Shown in pieces: positions 15,239 to 23,273 of a stretch of DNA of 64,000 bases. Every line of letters begins with the position of its first letter. Positions within the stretch are counted from its first letter, which is position 1. The notes under the pieces were generated by a model, which had not been told where the DNA came from, did no database searches, and saw only the letters and a program-made list of their open reading frames with translations. Location of the stretch: the NCBI RefSeq assembly GCF_014654895.1, contig NZ_BNBE01000003.1, forward strand, positions 338,501 through 402,500. Reading direction: 5' to 3'. Source of the DNA: Streptomyces filamentosus (GTDB lineage: Bacteria; Actinomycetota; Actinomycetes; Streptomycetales; Streptomycetaceae). The translations under genes and the position numbers were made by a program.

Positions 15239-17389
15239 TCACAGGGACAGTTCCGGGTGGAGCCGGTCCAGCGTCCACACCTGCTTGCGCCTCGCGGTGA
15301 CGGCGGTCAGGGCGAGCGCGCCGAGGGTGAAGGCGGCCAGGACGGCGACGGCCTCCCAGACCGGGCCGAGCCCGCCGCCGGTGATGAGCCGGCGCAGCGC
15401 CTCGACCACGTGGGTCATCGGCAGGAAGGGGTGGACGGCGTTGAAGAACCCGGGGCTGGTCTGCACCGGGTAGGTGCCGCCCGCCGAGGTCAGCTGGACC
15501 ATGAGCAGGGCCAGGACCAGGATCCTCCCGGCCGCGCCGAAGCGGGCGTTGAGCCACTGGATGATCGCGGCGAAGCAGCAGGTCACCAGGGCGAGGAAGC
15601 CGACCGTGCCGGCCGCCCGGTCCATCTCCAGGCCGAGTCCCCAGTGCAGGACGGACAGGAGCGCGCCGACCTGGAGGACGCCGATCGCCGCCACCGGGAG
15701 CCAGCCGGCCAGCGCGATCCGCCAGGCGGAGGCGCCCGCGGCGAGGGCCCGGCGGTTCATCGGCTGGATGATCATGTAGGCGACCATCGCGCCGACCCAG
15801 AGGGAGAGCGGGATGAAGTACGGGGCGAAGCCCGTGCCGTAGTTCGGCGCCTTGTGGAGCGACTGGGCGGCCAGCTTCACCGGGTCGGCCATGACCTCCG
15901 TGCGCCGGTCGCGCTCGTCCTTGTCGTAGTCCGGGATCTTGTCGACGCCGTCCTTGAGGCCCGTGGCGAGCGAGCCGGAGCCGTCGGCCAGTTTGAACAG
16001 GCCGCCGTCGAGGTCGCCGGCGCCCTTCTTCAGCTTCCCGACGCCGCTGTCCAGGCTGACCGACCCGGCCCGGGCGCCGCTGACGCCGGTGTGCAGCTGC
16101 TCGGCGCCCTCGGCGACCTTCTTCGCGCCCCTGTTGAGCTCGTTGATCTTCCGGATGGCGCCCTCGACGTCCTCGTCCAGGTGCGGGGCGCGGGCCGCCA
16201 GCTCGTCGGCCTCCTTCTTGAGCTTCTTCAGCCGGGTGTCGAGCGTCTTCAGGTCGCCCTTGCTGTCCTTGGTCAGCTCGTGCACGTCGTCCGCGACGGT
16301 GGCCACGTCGCCGGCGGTGGTCGACGCCTCCTTCAGGGCGGCGCAGAACTCCTTGGTGTCCGGGAGGACGAACCCCTCGGGCAGGGTCACGCCCTCGGGG
16401 AGCTCCACCGGCGGGGTGGTGGCGGCGCCGGGCTTCTCGCAGGACTCGCGGTGGAGCCGGCCGAGGGTGTCGTCCGCCTTGTGGGCGGCGGAGCGCAGGA
16501 GCGGGGCGCGCTCGACGAGGTCGGCCAGGTCGTTGCGGGCGGCGGTGGCCGAGTCGGAGACCAGCTTGGCGGTGTCGCGGATCGACCTGCCGTTGTTCGC
16601 CAGGTAGGGGCGGACCTTGTCGGCGGTGCCGTTCACCTTGTCGGCGAGGGTCTGGGTGCCGTTCGCGACCTTGCGGGCGCCGCTCTGGAGGTCCTTGGAG
16701 CCCTTGTCGAGCTTCTTCAGGCCGGAGGCCAGGTCGCTGCTGCCGGTCTTGGCGTCCTTCAGGCCGTCCGAGAGGTCCTTGGACCCCTTCTTCGCCTTGT
16801 CCACGCCCTTCTTCAGGTCGGCCGCGCCCTTGGCGGCCTCGGCGGTGGCCTCGTGGATGTCGGAGAAGGAGATGAAGATCTTGTCGAGGAAGGTGCGGGA
16901 GGACTTGGTGGAGGCGGCGGTGCGCACCTCGGAGAAGACCGTCCGCGAGATCTGGCCGACGATGTAGTTGTTGGAGTCGTTCGTGCGGACCTTCAGGGCG
17001 CCGGTCTCGGGGGAGTCCCCGGAGCTGGACGCGATCCGCTCGCTGAAGTCGCCGGGCACGGTCAGGGACAGGTAGTACCTGCCGTCCTCGACGCCCTCGC
17101 GCGCCTCGGCGTCGCTCACGCGGTGCCACTCGAAGGTCCTGCTGTCCAGCAGCCCCTCGGTGATGTCCTCGCCCGCGGTGATCCGCCTGCCGTCGGCGGT
17201 GGCGCCGCGGTCCTCGTTGACCAGGGCCACGGGGAGCCGGTCGAGCCGGCCGTACGGGTCCCAGAACGAGTACAGGTACAGCGCGCCGTACAGCAGCGGC
17301 AGCAGCAGGACCGCGACGAGCGCGGCGCGCGGCAGCTTGCCCCTGCCGAAGCGCCTCAGCTCAAGCGCGGCCAGTTTCGGCGAGCGCAT
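15239..17389 (-). CDS. YhgE/Pip-type membrane protein (EsaA/phage-infection-protein family)
   Basis: The 716-residue protein starts with a membrane segment (ALVAVLLLPLLYGALYLYSF) followed by the YhgE N-terminal motif (LPVALVNEDRGA). A long extracytoplasmic domain with many heptad-like K/D/G/L repeats (KKGSKDLSDGLKDAKTGSSD) follows. The C-terminal block has about six membrane segments typical of ABC-2-like permeases. Relatives include Bacillus YhgE and the Lactococcus phage receptor Pip. The transported substrate is unknown. It overlaps the upstream ATPase-like gene by 29 bases, so the two are translationally coupled and probably act together in an export or surface-assembly system. Confidence 0.9.
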   Translation of the reverse strand: MRSPKLAALELRRFGRGKLPRAALVAVLLLPLLYGALYLYSFWDPYGRLDRLPVALVNEDRGATADGRRITAGEDITEGLLDSRTFEWHRVSDAEAREGVEDGRYYLSLTVPGDFSERIASSSGDSPETGALKVRTNDSNNYIVGQISRTVFSEVRTAASTKSSRTFLDKIFISFSDIHEATAEAAKGAADLKKGVDKAKKGSKDLSDGLKDAKTGSSDLASGLKKLDKGSKDLQSGARKVANGTQTLADKVNGTADKVRPYLANNGRSIRDTAKLVSDSATAARNDLADLVERAPLLRSAAHKADDTLGRLHRESCEKPGAATTPPVELPEGVTLPEGFVLPDTKEFCAALKEASTTAGDVATVADDVHELTKDSKGDLKTLDTRLKKLKKEADELAARAPHLDEDVEGAIRKINELNRGAKKVAEGAEQLHTGVSGARAGSVSLDSGVGKLKKGAGDLDGGLFKLADGSGSLATGLKDGVDKIPDYDKDERDRRTEVMADPVKLAAQSLHKAPNYGTGFAPYFIPLSLWVGAMVAYMIIQPMNRRALAAGASAWRIALAGWLPVAAIGVLQVGALLSVLHWGLGLEMDRAAGTVGFLALVTCCFAAIIQWLNARFGAAGRILVLALLMVQLTSAGGTYPVQTSPGFFNAVHPFLPMTHVVEALRRLITGGGLGPVWEAVAVLAAFTLGALALTAVTARRKQVWTLDRLHPELSL

Positions 17390-18386
17390 CGGCCGCCCCC
17401 TCCTCGGTGATGTCGTCTTCGGTGGCCGCGGCGGGCCCTTCGGCCGCGGCGGGCTCGGTGGCCGGGGTGGTCTCGGCGGTCTCGGCGGGCTCTTCGGCCG
17501 CGGCGGGCTCGGTGACTGCGGTGGGCTCGGTGGCCGTGCCGGGCCCGGCGGCCGTGCCGGGCCCGGCGGCCGTGCCGGGCTCGGTGGGCTCTGCGGGCCC
17601 GGTGGCCGGGGTGGCCGCGGCGGTGCCGACGGTGGTGATGCGCAGGGCGTCCGCCGGGGCCTCGCTGCAGACGGCGAGGACGGTGGTGCCGCCGGCGGCC
17701 ACCGCGCGCAGCAGCGCCCACGCCTCGGCCCGGTCGGCGTCCGACAGCTTCAGGTCCGTGTCGTCCACGCCGATCAGCCGGGGCCGGCCCATCAGGGCCA
17801 GGGCGATCGACAGGCGCAGCGCCTCCAGGCGCTCCAGGTCCCGTACGGAGGTCCGCTCGCCCTTCGGCAGGGCGGCGAGGTCGAGCCCGGCGGCCGCCAG
17901 CGCCTCGGCGATCCGGGCCCTGGCCTCGGCCGCCCGGGTGCCGGGGCGGCGCAGCAGGGCGCGGACCGAGCCGTCGAAACGGCGCTGGAGCAGCGCCCGC
18001 TCGCGCAGGTGCTCGGCGACGGTGAGGGAGGGGTCGAGCTCGCTCACGCCGGGGACCTGGCCGAGCCCGGCGATCCGGCGCACGGCGGCCATCTTGCGCG
18101 GCAGTCGCAGCCCGCCGACCTCGGCGTGCCCCTCCTGGGTCTTCATCCGGCCGGTGAGCGCGAGCAGCAGACAGGTGCGGCCGGTGCCCGAAGGCCCTTC
18201 GAGCGCGACCAGGGCGCCCGCCCCGGCGCGCAGCGACACGTCCCGGAAGGCCCAGCCGCGGGGGCCCTTGAGCCCCAGCCCCTCGGCCACGACCTCGGCG
18301 CCGCGCGCCGCCGGCCCGCCGCCGGAGCCGCTCTCCCCGCCGGCCCCCTCCGGAGCCGGTCCTGTGCTCAGGTCCTCGGATCCCAC
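17361..18386 (-). CDS. Degenerate ABC-transporter ATPase-like protein
   Basis: The 341-residue protein has an ABC ATPase-like core (about residues 30-250) and a low-complexity tail rich in Ala, Thr, Glu, Pro and Gly. The core is altered: the P-loop reads GPSGTGRT (64-71), with Arg70 in place of the invariant Lys. No LSGGQ signature is evident where VRDLERLEALRLSIALALM stands. The Walker B region is LIGVDDTD without the usual DE pair. It may bind nucleotide weakly or act as a structural partner. It is the first gene of the operon with YhgE/Pip and TetR. The tail contains an 18-bp tandem repeat. Confidence 0.8.
   Translation of the reverse strand: MGSEDLSTGPAPEGAGGESGSGGGPAARGAEVVAEGLGLKGPRGWAFRDVSLRAGAGALVALEGPSGTGRTCLLLALTGRMKTQEGHAEVGGLRLPRKMAAVRRIAGLGQVPGVSELDPSLTVAEHLRERALLQRRFDGSVRALLRRPGTRAAEARARIAEALAAAGLDLAALPKGERTSVRDLERLEALRLSIALALMGRPRLIGVDDTDLKLSDADRAEAWALLRAVAAGGTTVLAVCSEAPADALRITTVGTAAATPATGPAEPTEPGTAAGPGTAAGPGTATEPTAVTEPAAAEEPAETAETTPATEPAAAEGPAAATEDDITEEGAADALAETGRA
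17533..17586 (-). repeat. 18-bp tandem repeat in the ABC-like gene tail
   Basis: Two identical 18-base units and a third with two changes encode GTAAGP-type hexapeptides. Length variation between strains would be expected. Confidence 0.8.
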
Positions 18387-18409
18387 GGACCCACCCCCCC
18401 GCTTCCCCT

Positions 18410-18437
18410 CTTTTGGACTGACTGGTCAGTCCAAAAG
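18410..18437. promoter_or_regulatory. 28-bp palindromic TetR operator
   Basis: CTTTTGGACTGAC, a 2-base centre and GTCAGTCCAAAAG form a perfect 13-base inverted repeat, 24 bases upstream of the ABC-like gene start. The core ACTGACTGGTCAGT is typical of TetR-family sites. The TetR at the end of this operon is the obvious candidate. The A/T-rich ends stand out from the GC-rich surroundings. Confidence 0.8.
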
Positions 18438-18551
18438 TTACCCGGGAGTCGCTTCGCTGGCAAAGTCCCAGGTCAGCGTGATTGTCAGTGGGTGCCTGCA
18501 CGATGGACACAGACGGCGACAAGACCGTCACACGACGACAGGAGGCTCGTC

Positions 18552-19025
18552 ATGGCCAGTCCTTTCGCAGCAGCCGACGTCCACCCCGTGTCCCGCAGGA
18601 CCGCCGCCCCGCCCGCCGCCCTCGACCTGCTCGCCAAGGCCCGCGCCGGACTCGACGAGGCCGCGGCCCTCGACCGCCCCCACGAGAGGTACGCCACCGC
18701 GCACCTCGCCGCCCTGCGCACCGCGGCCGCCGTCCTCGCCGCCCGCGCCCGGCCCGTGCCCCCCACCCGCCGCCGCCAGGCCATAAGGAGCGCCTGGGAG
18801 CTCCTGCCGCAGCTCGCGCCCGAGCTCACCGAGTGGAGCGTCCTCTTCGCCTCCGGCGCCCGGCGCAGGGCGCTCGCCGAAGCCGGGGTCGCCGACGCCG
18901 CGACCGCGCGCGACGCCGACGACCTCCTCAGGGACGCCGCCCACTTCCTCCGCCTGGTGGAGCGGCTGCTCGCGCTCCGGCCGGTGCTGCCCCGGCAGCC
19001 CCCCGAGGACGGGGCCGCCGGTTGA
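18552..19025 (+). CDS. SAV_6107-type HEPN domain protein
   Basis: The 157-residue, mostly helical protein matches from memory the SAV_6107 family of HEPN-domain proteins (ALDLLAKARAGLDEAAAL, ERYATAHLAALRTAAAVLAA, AWELLPQLAPELTEWSVLFA). HEPN domains are often RNases or nucleotide-binding helical bundles. The RNase RxxxxH motif is not evident, so no activity is assigned. AGGAGG lies 7 bases before ATG 18552. It is divergent from the TetR-controlled operon. A partner nucleotidyltransferase gene, common beside HEPN genes of toxin-antitoxin type, is absent. Confidence 0.75.
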   Translation: MASPFAAADVHPVSRRTAAPPAALDLLAKARAGLDEAAALDRPHERYATAHLAALRTAAAVLAARARPVPPTRRRQAIRSAWELLPQLAPELTEWSVLFASGARRRALAEAGVADAATARDADDLLRDAAHFLRLVERLLALRPVLPRQPPEDGAAG

Positions 19026-19091
19026 TCCGCGCGGCGCCCCGGAGGCCATAGGGTGGGGAGGTCCGTACCCGTCACCGAGGAGTCAAGAGCC

Positions 19092-19880
19092 GTGCCGGAC
19101 CCTTCCCCCGCCTTCGGCCGTGAGGCGTCGTCGCGCCCGTCGCGCGCCTCTCTGCGAACCGCCGTCGTCTGGGACGTCCTGAAAGACGCCCTCGACCGCC
19201 GCGTCGGGACCACCGGCAAGGGCAGCCTGGACGTCCTGGACACCGGCGGCGGCTCCGGCAACTTCGCGGTGCCGGTGGCCCGCCTCGGCCACCGCGTCAC
19301 CGTCGTCGACCCCAGCCCCAACGCGCTCTTCGCGCTGGAGCGCCGCGCCGCCGAGGCCGGGGTCGCCGAGCTGGTGACCGGAGTCCAGGGCGACGTCCGC
19401 GGCCTCTTCGACGTCGTCGAGCGCGGCGCCTACGACGCGGTCCTCTGCCACGGCGTCCTGGAGTACGTGGACGACCCGGCCGAGGGCGTGCGGAACACGG
19501 TGGCCGCGCTCCGCCCCGGCGGCGCGCTCAGCCTGCTCGGAGCCGGACTCGGCGGCGCGGTCCTCGCCCGTGCCCTCGCCGGACACTTCACCGAGGCCCG
19601 CACCGCACTGGGCGACCCCGACGGACGCTGGGGCGACGGCGACCCCGTGCCCCGGCGCTTCACCGCCGAGCAGCTCACCGGACTGGCCGAGGAGGCCGGG
19701 CTCTCCGTCGGCGCCGTCCACGGCGTCCGGATCTTCGCCGACCTCGTGCCCGGCGTCCTCGTCGACACCGAGCCCGGCGCCGCCGAGGCCCTGCTGAAGC
19801 TGGAGGCGGCCGCCGCCGAGCTGTCCGCCTTCCACGCCGTCGCCACCCAGTTGCACGTCCTCGCCGAGAAGCCCGTCTGA
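19092..19880 (+). CDS. SAM-dependent class I methyltransferase
   Basis: The 262-residue protein has the Rossmann motif I LDVLDTGGGSGNFAVPVA, motif post-I VVDPSPNALFALERR, and the LCHGVLEYVDDPAEGV and LRPGGALSLLGAG blocks of class I methyltransferases. GTG 19092 was chosen because GAGGAG lies at suitable distance, and an in-frame start at 19053 has no family features. The substrate is unknown. It follows the HEPN gene by 66 bases on the same strand. Confidence 0.88.
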   Translation: MPDPSPAFGREASSRPSRASLRTAVVWDVLKDALDRRVGTTGKGSLDVLDTGGGSGNFAVPVARLGHRVTVVDPSPNALFALERRAAEAGVAELVTGVQGDVRGLFDVVERGAYDAVLCHGVLEYVDDPAEGVRNTVAALRPGGALSLLGAGLGGAVLARALAGHFTEARTALGDPDGRWGDGDPVPRRFTAEQLTGLAEEAGLSVGAVHGVRIFADLVPGVLVDTEPGAAEALLKLEAAAAELSAFHAVATQLHVLAEKPV

Positions 19881-20154
19881 GACGGCGGAACCCAGGGCCC
19901 CCGCCACCCGTTCGGAGGTGTGGGCCCCGCTCTGCCGCAGGCAGCCCCGCAGACGGCTTCGCGCCGTATGATCGAGTGAAACCATCCGGCATGACGGGCG
20001 GGCGGCTGGGGAATCAACGCCTCACCAACCGATCCGCGTGGCGGCCCGGATTGGCTGTTCGGCATTGAGGGCGGGTTTCACGGGGGCGATTCCCTGCCTA
20101 TCCTGAAAGGGCCGCAAACCGGTCGCCCCCGCGGCCGACGACTAGGAGGACTCC

Positions 20155-20451
20155 GTGCCGCTCTCGGAGCACGAGCAGCGAATGCTCGAGCAGATGGAGC
20201 GAGCGCTGTACGCCGAAGACCCCAAGTTCGCGACAGCGCTCGAAGGAAGCGGGCTGCGCACGTACACCCGGCGACGGGTGTATCAGGCAGTCGCCGGCTT
20301 CCTGGTGGGTATCGCGCTCCTCATGGCCGGGCTGGTCTTCTACGAGGACGGCCTGATCTGGATCAGTGTGGTGGGATTCCTCGTCATGCTGGGCTGCGCG
20401 GTCCTGGTGGTGACCGGATGGCGCAAGGCGCCCCGGCCGGGAGAGCAGTAG
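20155..20451 (+). CDS. DUF3040 membrane protein, cut short by an in-frame TAG
   Basis: The 98-residue product begins MPLSEHEQRMLEQMERALYA, the DUF3040 hallmark, and has two membrane segments (about 45-63 and 66-86). AGGAGG precedes GTG 20155. Translation stops at TAG 20449-20451, but the same frame continues for another 39 sense codons to a TGA at 20571. The extension includes MMDRIEARWQRRRDEQQ, which matches the basic C-terminal tail that I remember for full-length Streptomyces DUF3040 proteins. A single C-to-T change (CAG to TAG) would explain the break. It could also be a sequencing error or read through. The function of DUF3040 is unknown. Confidence 0.85.
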   Translation: MPLSEHEQRMLEQMERALYAEDPKFATALEGSGLRTYTRRRVYQAVAGFLVGIALLMAGLVFYEDGLIWISVVGFLVMLGCAVLVVTGWRKAPRPGEQ

Positions 20452-20571
20452 CAGGTCAGGGGCGGGACGGCGGCCGGAGGCCGTCGGACCCAGGCGCGAC
20501 GCTCCATGATGGACCGGATCGAGGCGCGGTGGCAGCGACGCCGCGACGAACAGCAGGGCGGCGGCCACTGA
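20452..20571 (+). pseudogene. In-frame C-terminal remnant of DUF3040 beyond the amber codon
   Basis: Thirty-nine sense codons plus TGA follow the TAG in the same frame and encode a basic tail ending RRRDEQQGGGH. Codon use is normal for the genome. The full open product would be 138 residues. Confidence 0.7.
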
Positions 20572-20610
20572 CGCCCCCCTGAGCGGACGCCCCGCACCCC
20601 CGTGACCCCA

Positions 20611-20639
20611 GCCCCGCCGGCCCCGAGCCCCGGCGGGGC
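20611..20639 (+). terminator. Terminator after DUF3040
   Basis: GCCCCGCCGG (20611-20620) pairs with CCGGCGGGGC (20630-20639). It lies 40 bases after the second (TGA) stop, rather than right after the TAG, which fits a longer ancestral gene. Confidence 0.65.
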
Positions 20640-20675
20640 CGAGTCGTTCCAGGGCCCTTGCGCCGACGCGGTGGC

Positions 20676-20894
20676 GCCGTTCCGTTGTGGGCAGTCGTTC
20701 CGCCGGGGCGGAACCGGTGGGCACGACGGAACGGCACCCTGCGCGGATGCTTCCGCTTCCGGGCCTGGACCCGCACCCCGTGCGCAGTGCGCTTGAGGTG
20801 CGGGTCCAGGCCCGGAGAGCCTCGGCCCGGCAGGGGGCGCCGTCCCTGTGCCCGCCCGTCCCGCCCCTGGCGGGACGCATGCCCACAGGGACGG
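20676..20894. repeat. Three-hairpin intergenic element, copy 1
   Basis: Three adjacent palindromes in the order C-B-A. C (20676-20735) has a 10-bp outer stem and inner GTTCCGCC/GGCGGAAC. B (20759-20815) has a perfect 19-bp stem, CCGGGCCTGGACCCGCACC with its complement. A (20840-20894) has an 11-bp outer stem CCGTCCCTGTG/CACAGGGACGG and inner GTCCCGCC/GGCGGGAC. A is a diverged inverted copy of C. A second copy lies at 44702-44921. Both copies sit between convergent genes. No protein is encoded. Confidence 0.85.
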
Positions 20895-20906
20895 GCGGGA
20901 GGCCCG

Positions 20907-23273
20907 TCAGGGGGAGGGGCGGAGACGGGAGAGGGCGTGGGAGGAGCGGGTTCTCAGGGCGGTCCAGCGGGCCGAGGCGGTCCAGTGGAGACGGGCCGCC
21001 GAACGCGGGGCGAAGCGGGCCCGGAGCCGCCCGCCGCGCGAGGCGTTCGCGTGGAACCCGGCCCGTACCCGCTCCGCGTCCCGCGCCAGCCCGGAGACCG
21101 GCCGCGGCACGGGCGCGTAGAGGACCTCCTCCACGGCACCGGCCACCCGGTGCACCGCCTCGGCCGCCGCGCCGTCCAGCCCGCCCGCCCGGACGATCCG
21201 CTCCGCGGTCCTCCGGGGGGTCTGCGCCTCGTCCGGTTCCACGCCGTGGTCCCAGGCGGTGTCGCCGATCTCCCGCCACACCGCCAGCGGACCGGCGGAC
21301 GGGGCGAGCCGGCGGGCCCGCACCCGGGTCCGCCACAGCATCGGGGCGAAGGGGACGGCGAGCAGCAGCAGCGCGCCCAGCGTCCACAGGGCGACCGCCG
21401 GCAGGTTCGTACCGCCGCCGGAGGAGGCGTCGTCGGCCGCCGCCGGGTTCTTGTCGCACTCGCCGAGGCGGCGCAGCTCCGGCGGGCAGCTCTCCGAGGC
21501 GCTCGGCGCCGCCGAGGGCTGCGCGGAGGCCGACTGCGAGGGCTGCGCGGGACCGGTCGGCCCCCCGGTGGGGGACGCCTGCCGGGTGTAGGAGGGAGTG
21601 GAGCCGCGGGACGGCGTCGGCTCGAAACGGGTCCAGCCGGCGCCCTCGAAGTACAGCTCGGGCCAGGCGTGGGCGTCCCGGATGCCGACCGAGACCGAGC
21701 CGTCGGACTGGGTGGTGCCGGGCATGAAGCCGACCGCGACCCGCGCCGGGATGCCCAGCGTGCGGGCCATCGCCGCCATGGAGAAGGAGAAGTGGATGCA
21801 GAACCCCTCCTTGTCCTTCAGGAAGCGGGAGATCGCCTGCGTACCGGTCCCGGACGTCACGTCCACGTCGTAGCGGAAGCCGCCGTCCTCGGCGAACCAG
21901 TCCTGGAGCCGGACGGCCCGCTCGTAGTCGTTCCGCGCGCCCTTGGTGACCTCCAGGGCCGTCGCCCCGACGTCGTCGGGGAGGCTGTCGGGCACCTTGG
22001 TGTAGTCGCGGCGCAGCTGCTCCGGCGGGGGGCCCGCCGCGGAGAGCTGTTCGCCGGTGGGCTGCACGTCGAGGCTGGTCACCTGGTAGCGGACGCCCTT
22101 GGTGGTCTGCTTGTCGTCGCCGACGAGCATCCGGCCGGCCGGCTCGAACCGCCAGCGGCCCTCGATGTCGACCCGGGCGGCCGGGAACGGCATCGGCAGC
22201 CACTTCTGGTCGTACCCCTCGGTGGCGACGAAGTTGCTGGTCACCTCGGAGGTGCGGACGGACTGGGAGAGGCCGTCGGGCCAGGGCAGCGTCTTCGGCA
22301 CCGCCTCGATCGGGCGGACCGAGGACTTCCACGAGGTGCCGTCGAACTGGTCGAGGGCGACGAGCCGCAGGTACAGCCCGCTGTTGTCCACGGCGTTGGT
22401 CCGGTAGCGCAGGACCTCGAAGTCCTCCGGCTGGCGCAGGTTGTCCTGGAGGGAGACCAGCGGGTTGACGGCCGCGATGGTGCCGCCGCCTCCGCCGCCC
22501 TCGCCGGGGCCGCCTCCGCCGCCGTTGCCCAGGAGCCCGCCGGAGAAGCCGGGCAGGACCAGCGGCACCACCAGGGCGGTGCCCATGGCGACGGCGCCGA
22601 TCCGGCGGCCGGTGCGGACCGGGGCGAAGCCCGTCGCGCCGCTGCCCACGGTGGTGCCGGACCGGCCGGTGCGCTGGGCGCCGCCGAAGACCCGTCCCCA
22701 AGCGGAGAGCCGGTCGCGGCCCTCGGCGAGGAGCAGCAGGAGGTAGCCGGTGGCGGCGAGCACGAACCAGAGCCGTCCCGCGCCGCCGCCGGACAGTCCG
22801 GCGGCCACCGAGTACAGCGCGAGCAGCGGCAGCCCGGCCGGGGCGGCGCGGCGGAAGGTGACCGCCAGGACGTCCACGAGCAGCCCGATCGCCAGCACGC
22901 CGACGACCAGGATGAGCCGGATGCCCTCGGTGTCCGGGGCGGGGACCGCGTAGGTCCCGATGTCGTCGGTGCCGAGCCGGAAGAGCTCCACCACGCGCGC
23001 CCCGGCGAGCGGTCCGGGCAGGAAGCCGAAGAGCGCCTGCTCCCGGGCGAAGACCACGGTCAGCGCGATCACGTCGACCAGCAGCTGGGCGCCGATCGTC
23101 AGCGGCCGGGCCAGCGGGACCCGCCGCCCCAGCATGCCGACGGCGCTCTGGAGGGCGAGGAGGAAGGCGGCGGTGAAGATCCAGGTGGCCGGCTTCACCA
23201 GGGGCAGCAGCGCCCCCGCGGCCAGCAGGGAGGCCGCCCACGCGGCCAGGGTCAGACGGGTGAGTCCGCTCAT
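20907..23273 (-). CDS. Transglutaminase-like (TgpA-type) membrane protein
   Basis: The 788-residue protein has an N-terminal block of about six membrane segments, a Gly-rich linker and an extracytoplasmic domain. A transglutaminase/protease-like domain follows with the catalytic Cys in KEGFCIHFSFSMAAMARTLG and His in RDAHAWPELYFEGAGW. A Ser/Pro-rich linker, a last membrane segment and a cytoplasmic tail end the protein. The layout is DUF3488-transglutaminase, as in TgpA. Its ATG overlaps the DUF58 stop by four bases. The MoxR-DUF58-transglutaminase trio is widespread and thought to assemble or modify surface proteins. The stop lies 13 bases from the three-hairpin element. Confidence 0.92.
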   Translation of the reverse strand: MSGLTRLTLAAWAASLLAAGALLPLVKPATWIFTAAFLLALQSAVGMLGRRVPLARPLTIGAQLLVDVIALTVVFAREQALFGFLPGPLAGARVVELFRLGTDDIGTYAVPAPDTEGIRLILVVGVLAIGLLVDVLAVTFRRAAPAGLPLLALYSVAAGLSGGGAGRLWFVLAATGYLLLLLAEGRDRLSAWGRVFGGAQRTGRSGTTVGSGATGFAPVRTGRRIGAVAMGTALVVPLVLPGFSGGLLGNGGGGGPGEGGGGGGTIAAVNPLVSLQDNLRQPEDFEVLRYRTNAVDNSGLYLRLVALDQFDGTSWKSSVRPIEAVPKTLPWPDGLSQSVRTSEVTSNFVATEGYDQKWLPMPFPAARVDIEGRWRFEPAGRMLVGDDKQTTKGVRYQVTSLDVQPTGEQLSAAGPPPEQLRRDYTKVPDSLPDDVGATALEVTKGARNDYERAVRLQDWFAEDGGFRYDVDVTSGTGTQAISRFLKDKEGFCIHFSFSMAAMARTLGIPARVAVGFMPGTTQSDGSVSVGIRDAHAWPELYFEGAGWTRFEPTPSRGSTPSYTRQASPTGGPTGPAQPSQSASAQPSAAPSASESCPPELRRLGECDKNPAAADDASSGGGTNLPAVALWTLGALLLLAVPFAPMLWRTRVRARRLAPSAGPLAVWREIGDTAWDHGVEPDEAQTPRRTAERIVRAGGLDGAAAEAVHRVAGAVEEVLYAPVPRPVSGLARDAERVRAGFHANASRGGRLRARFAPRSAARLHWTASARWTALRTRSSHALSRLRPSP

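Noticed and set aside
18552..19025. HEPN gene as half of a toxin-antitoxin pair
   Set aside because: No nucleotidyltransferase (MNT) gene beside it and no clear RxxxxH motif.
19881..20154. Small gene or RNA in the 274-base gap before DUF3040
   Set aside because: TATGAT and TATCCT elements may be promoters, but no tRNA-like fold, conserved frame or strong stem was found.
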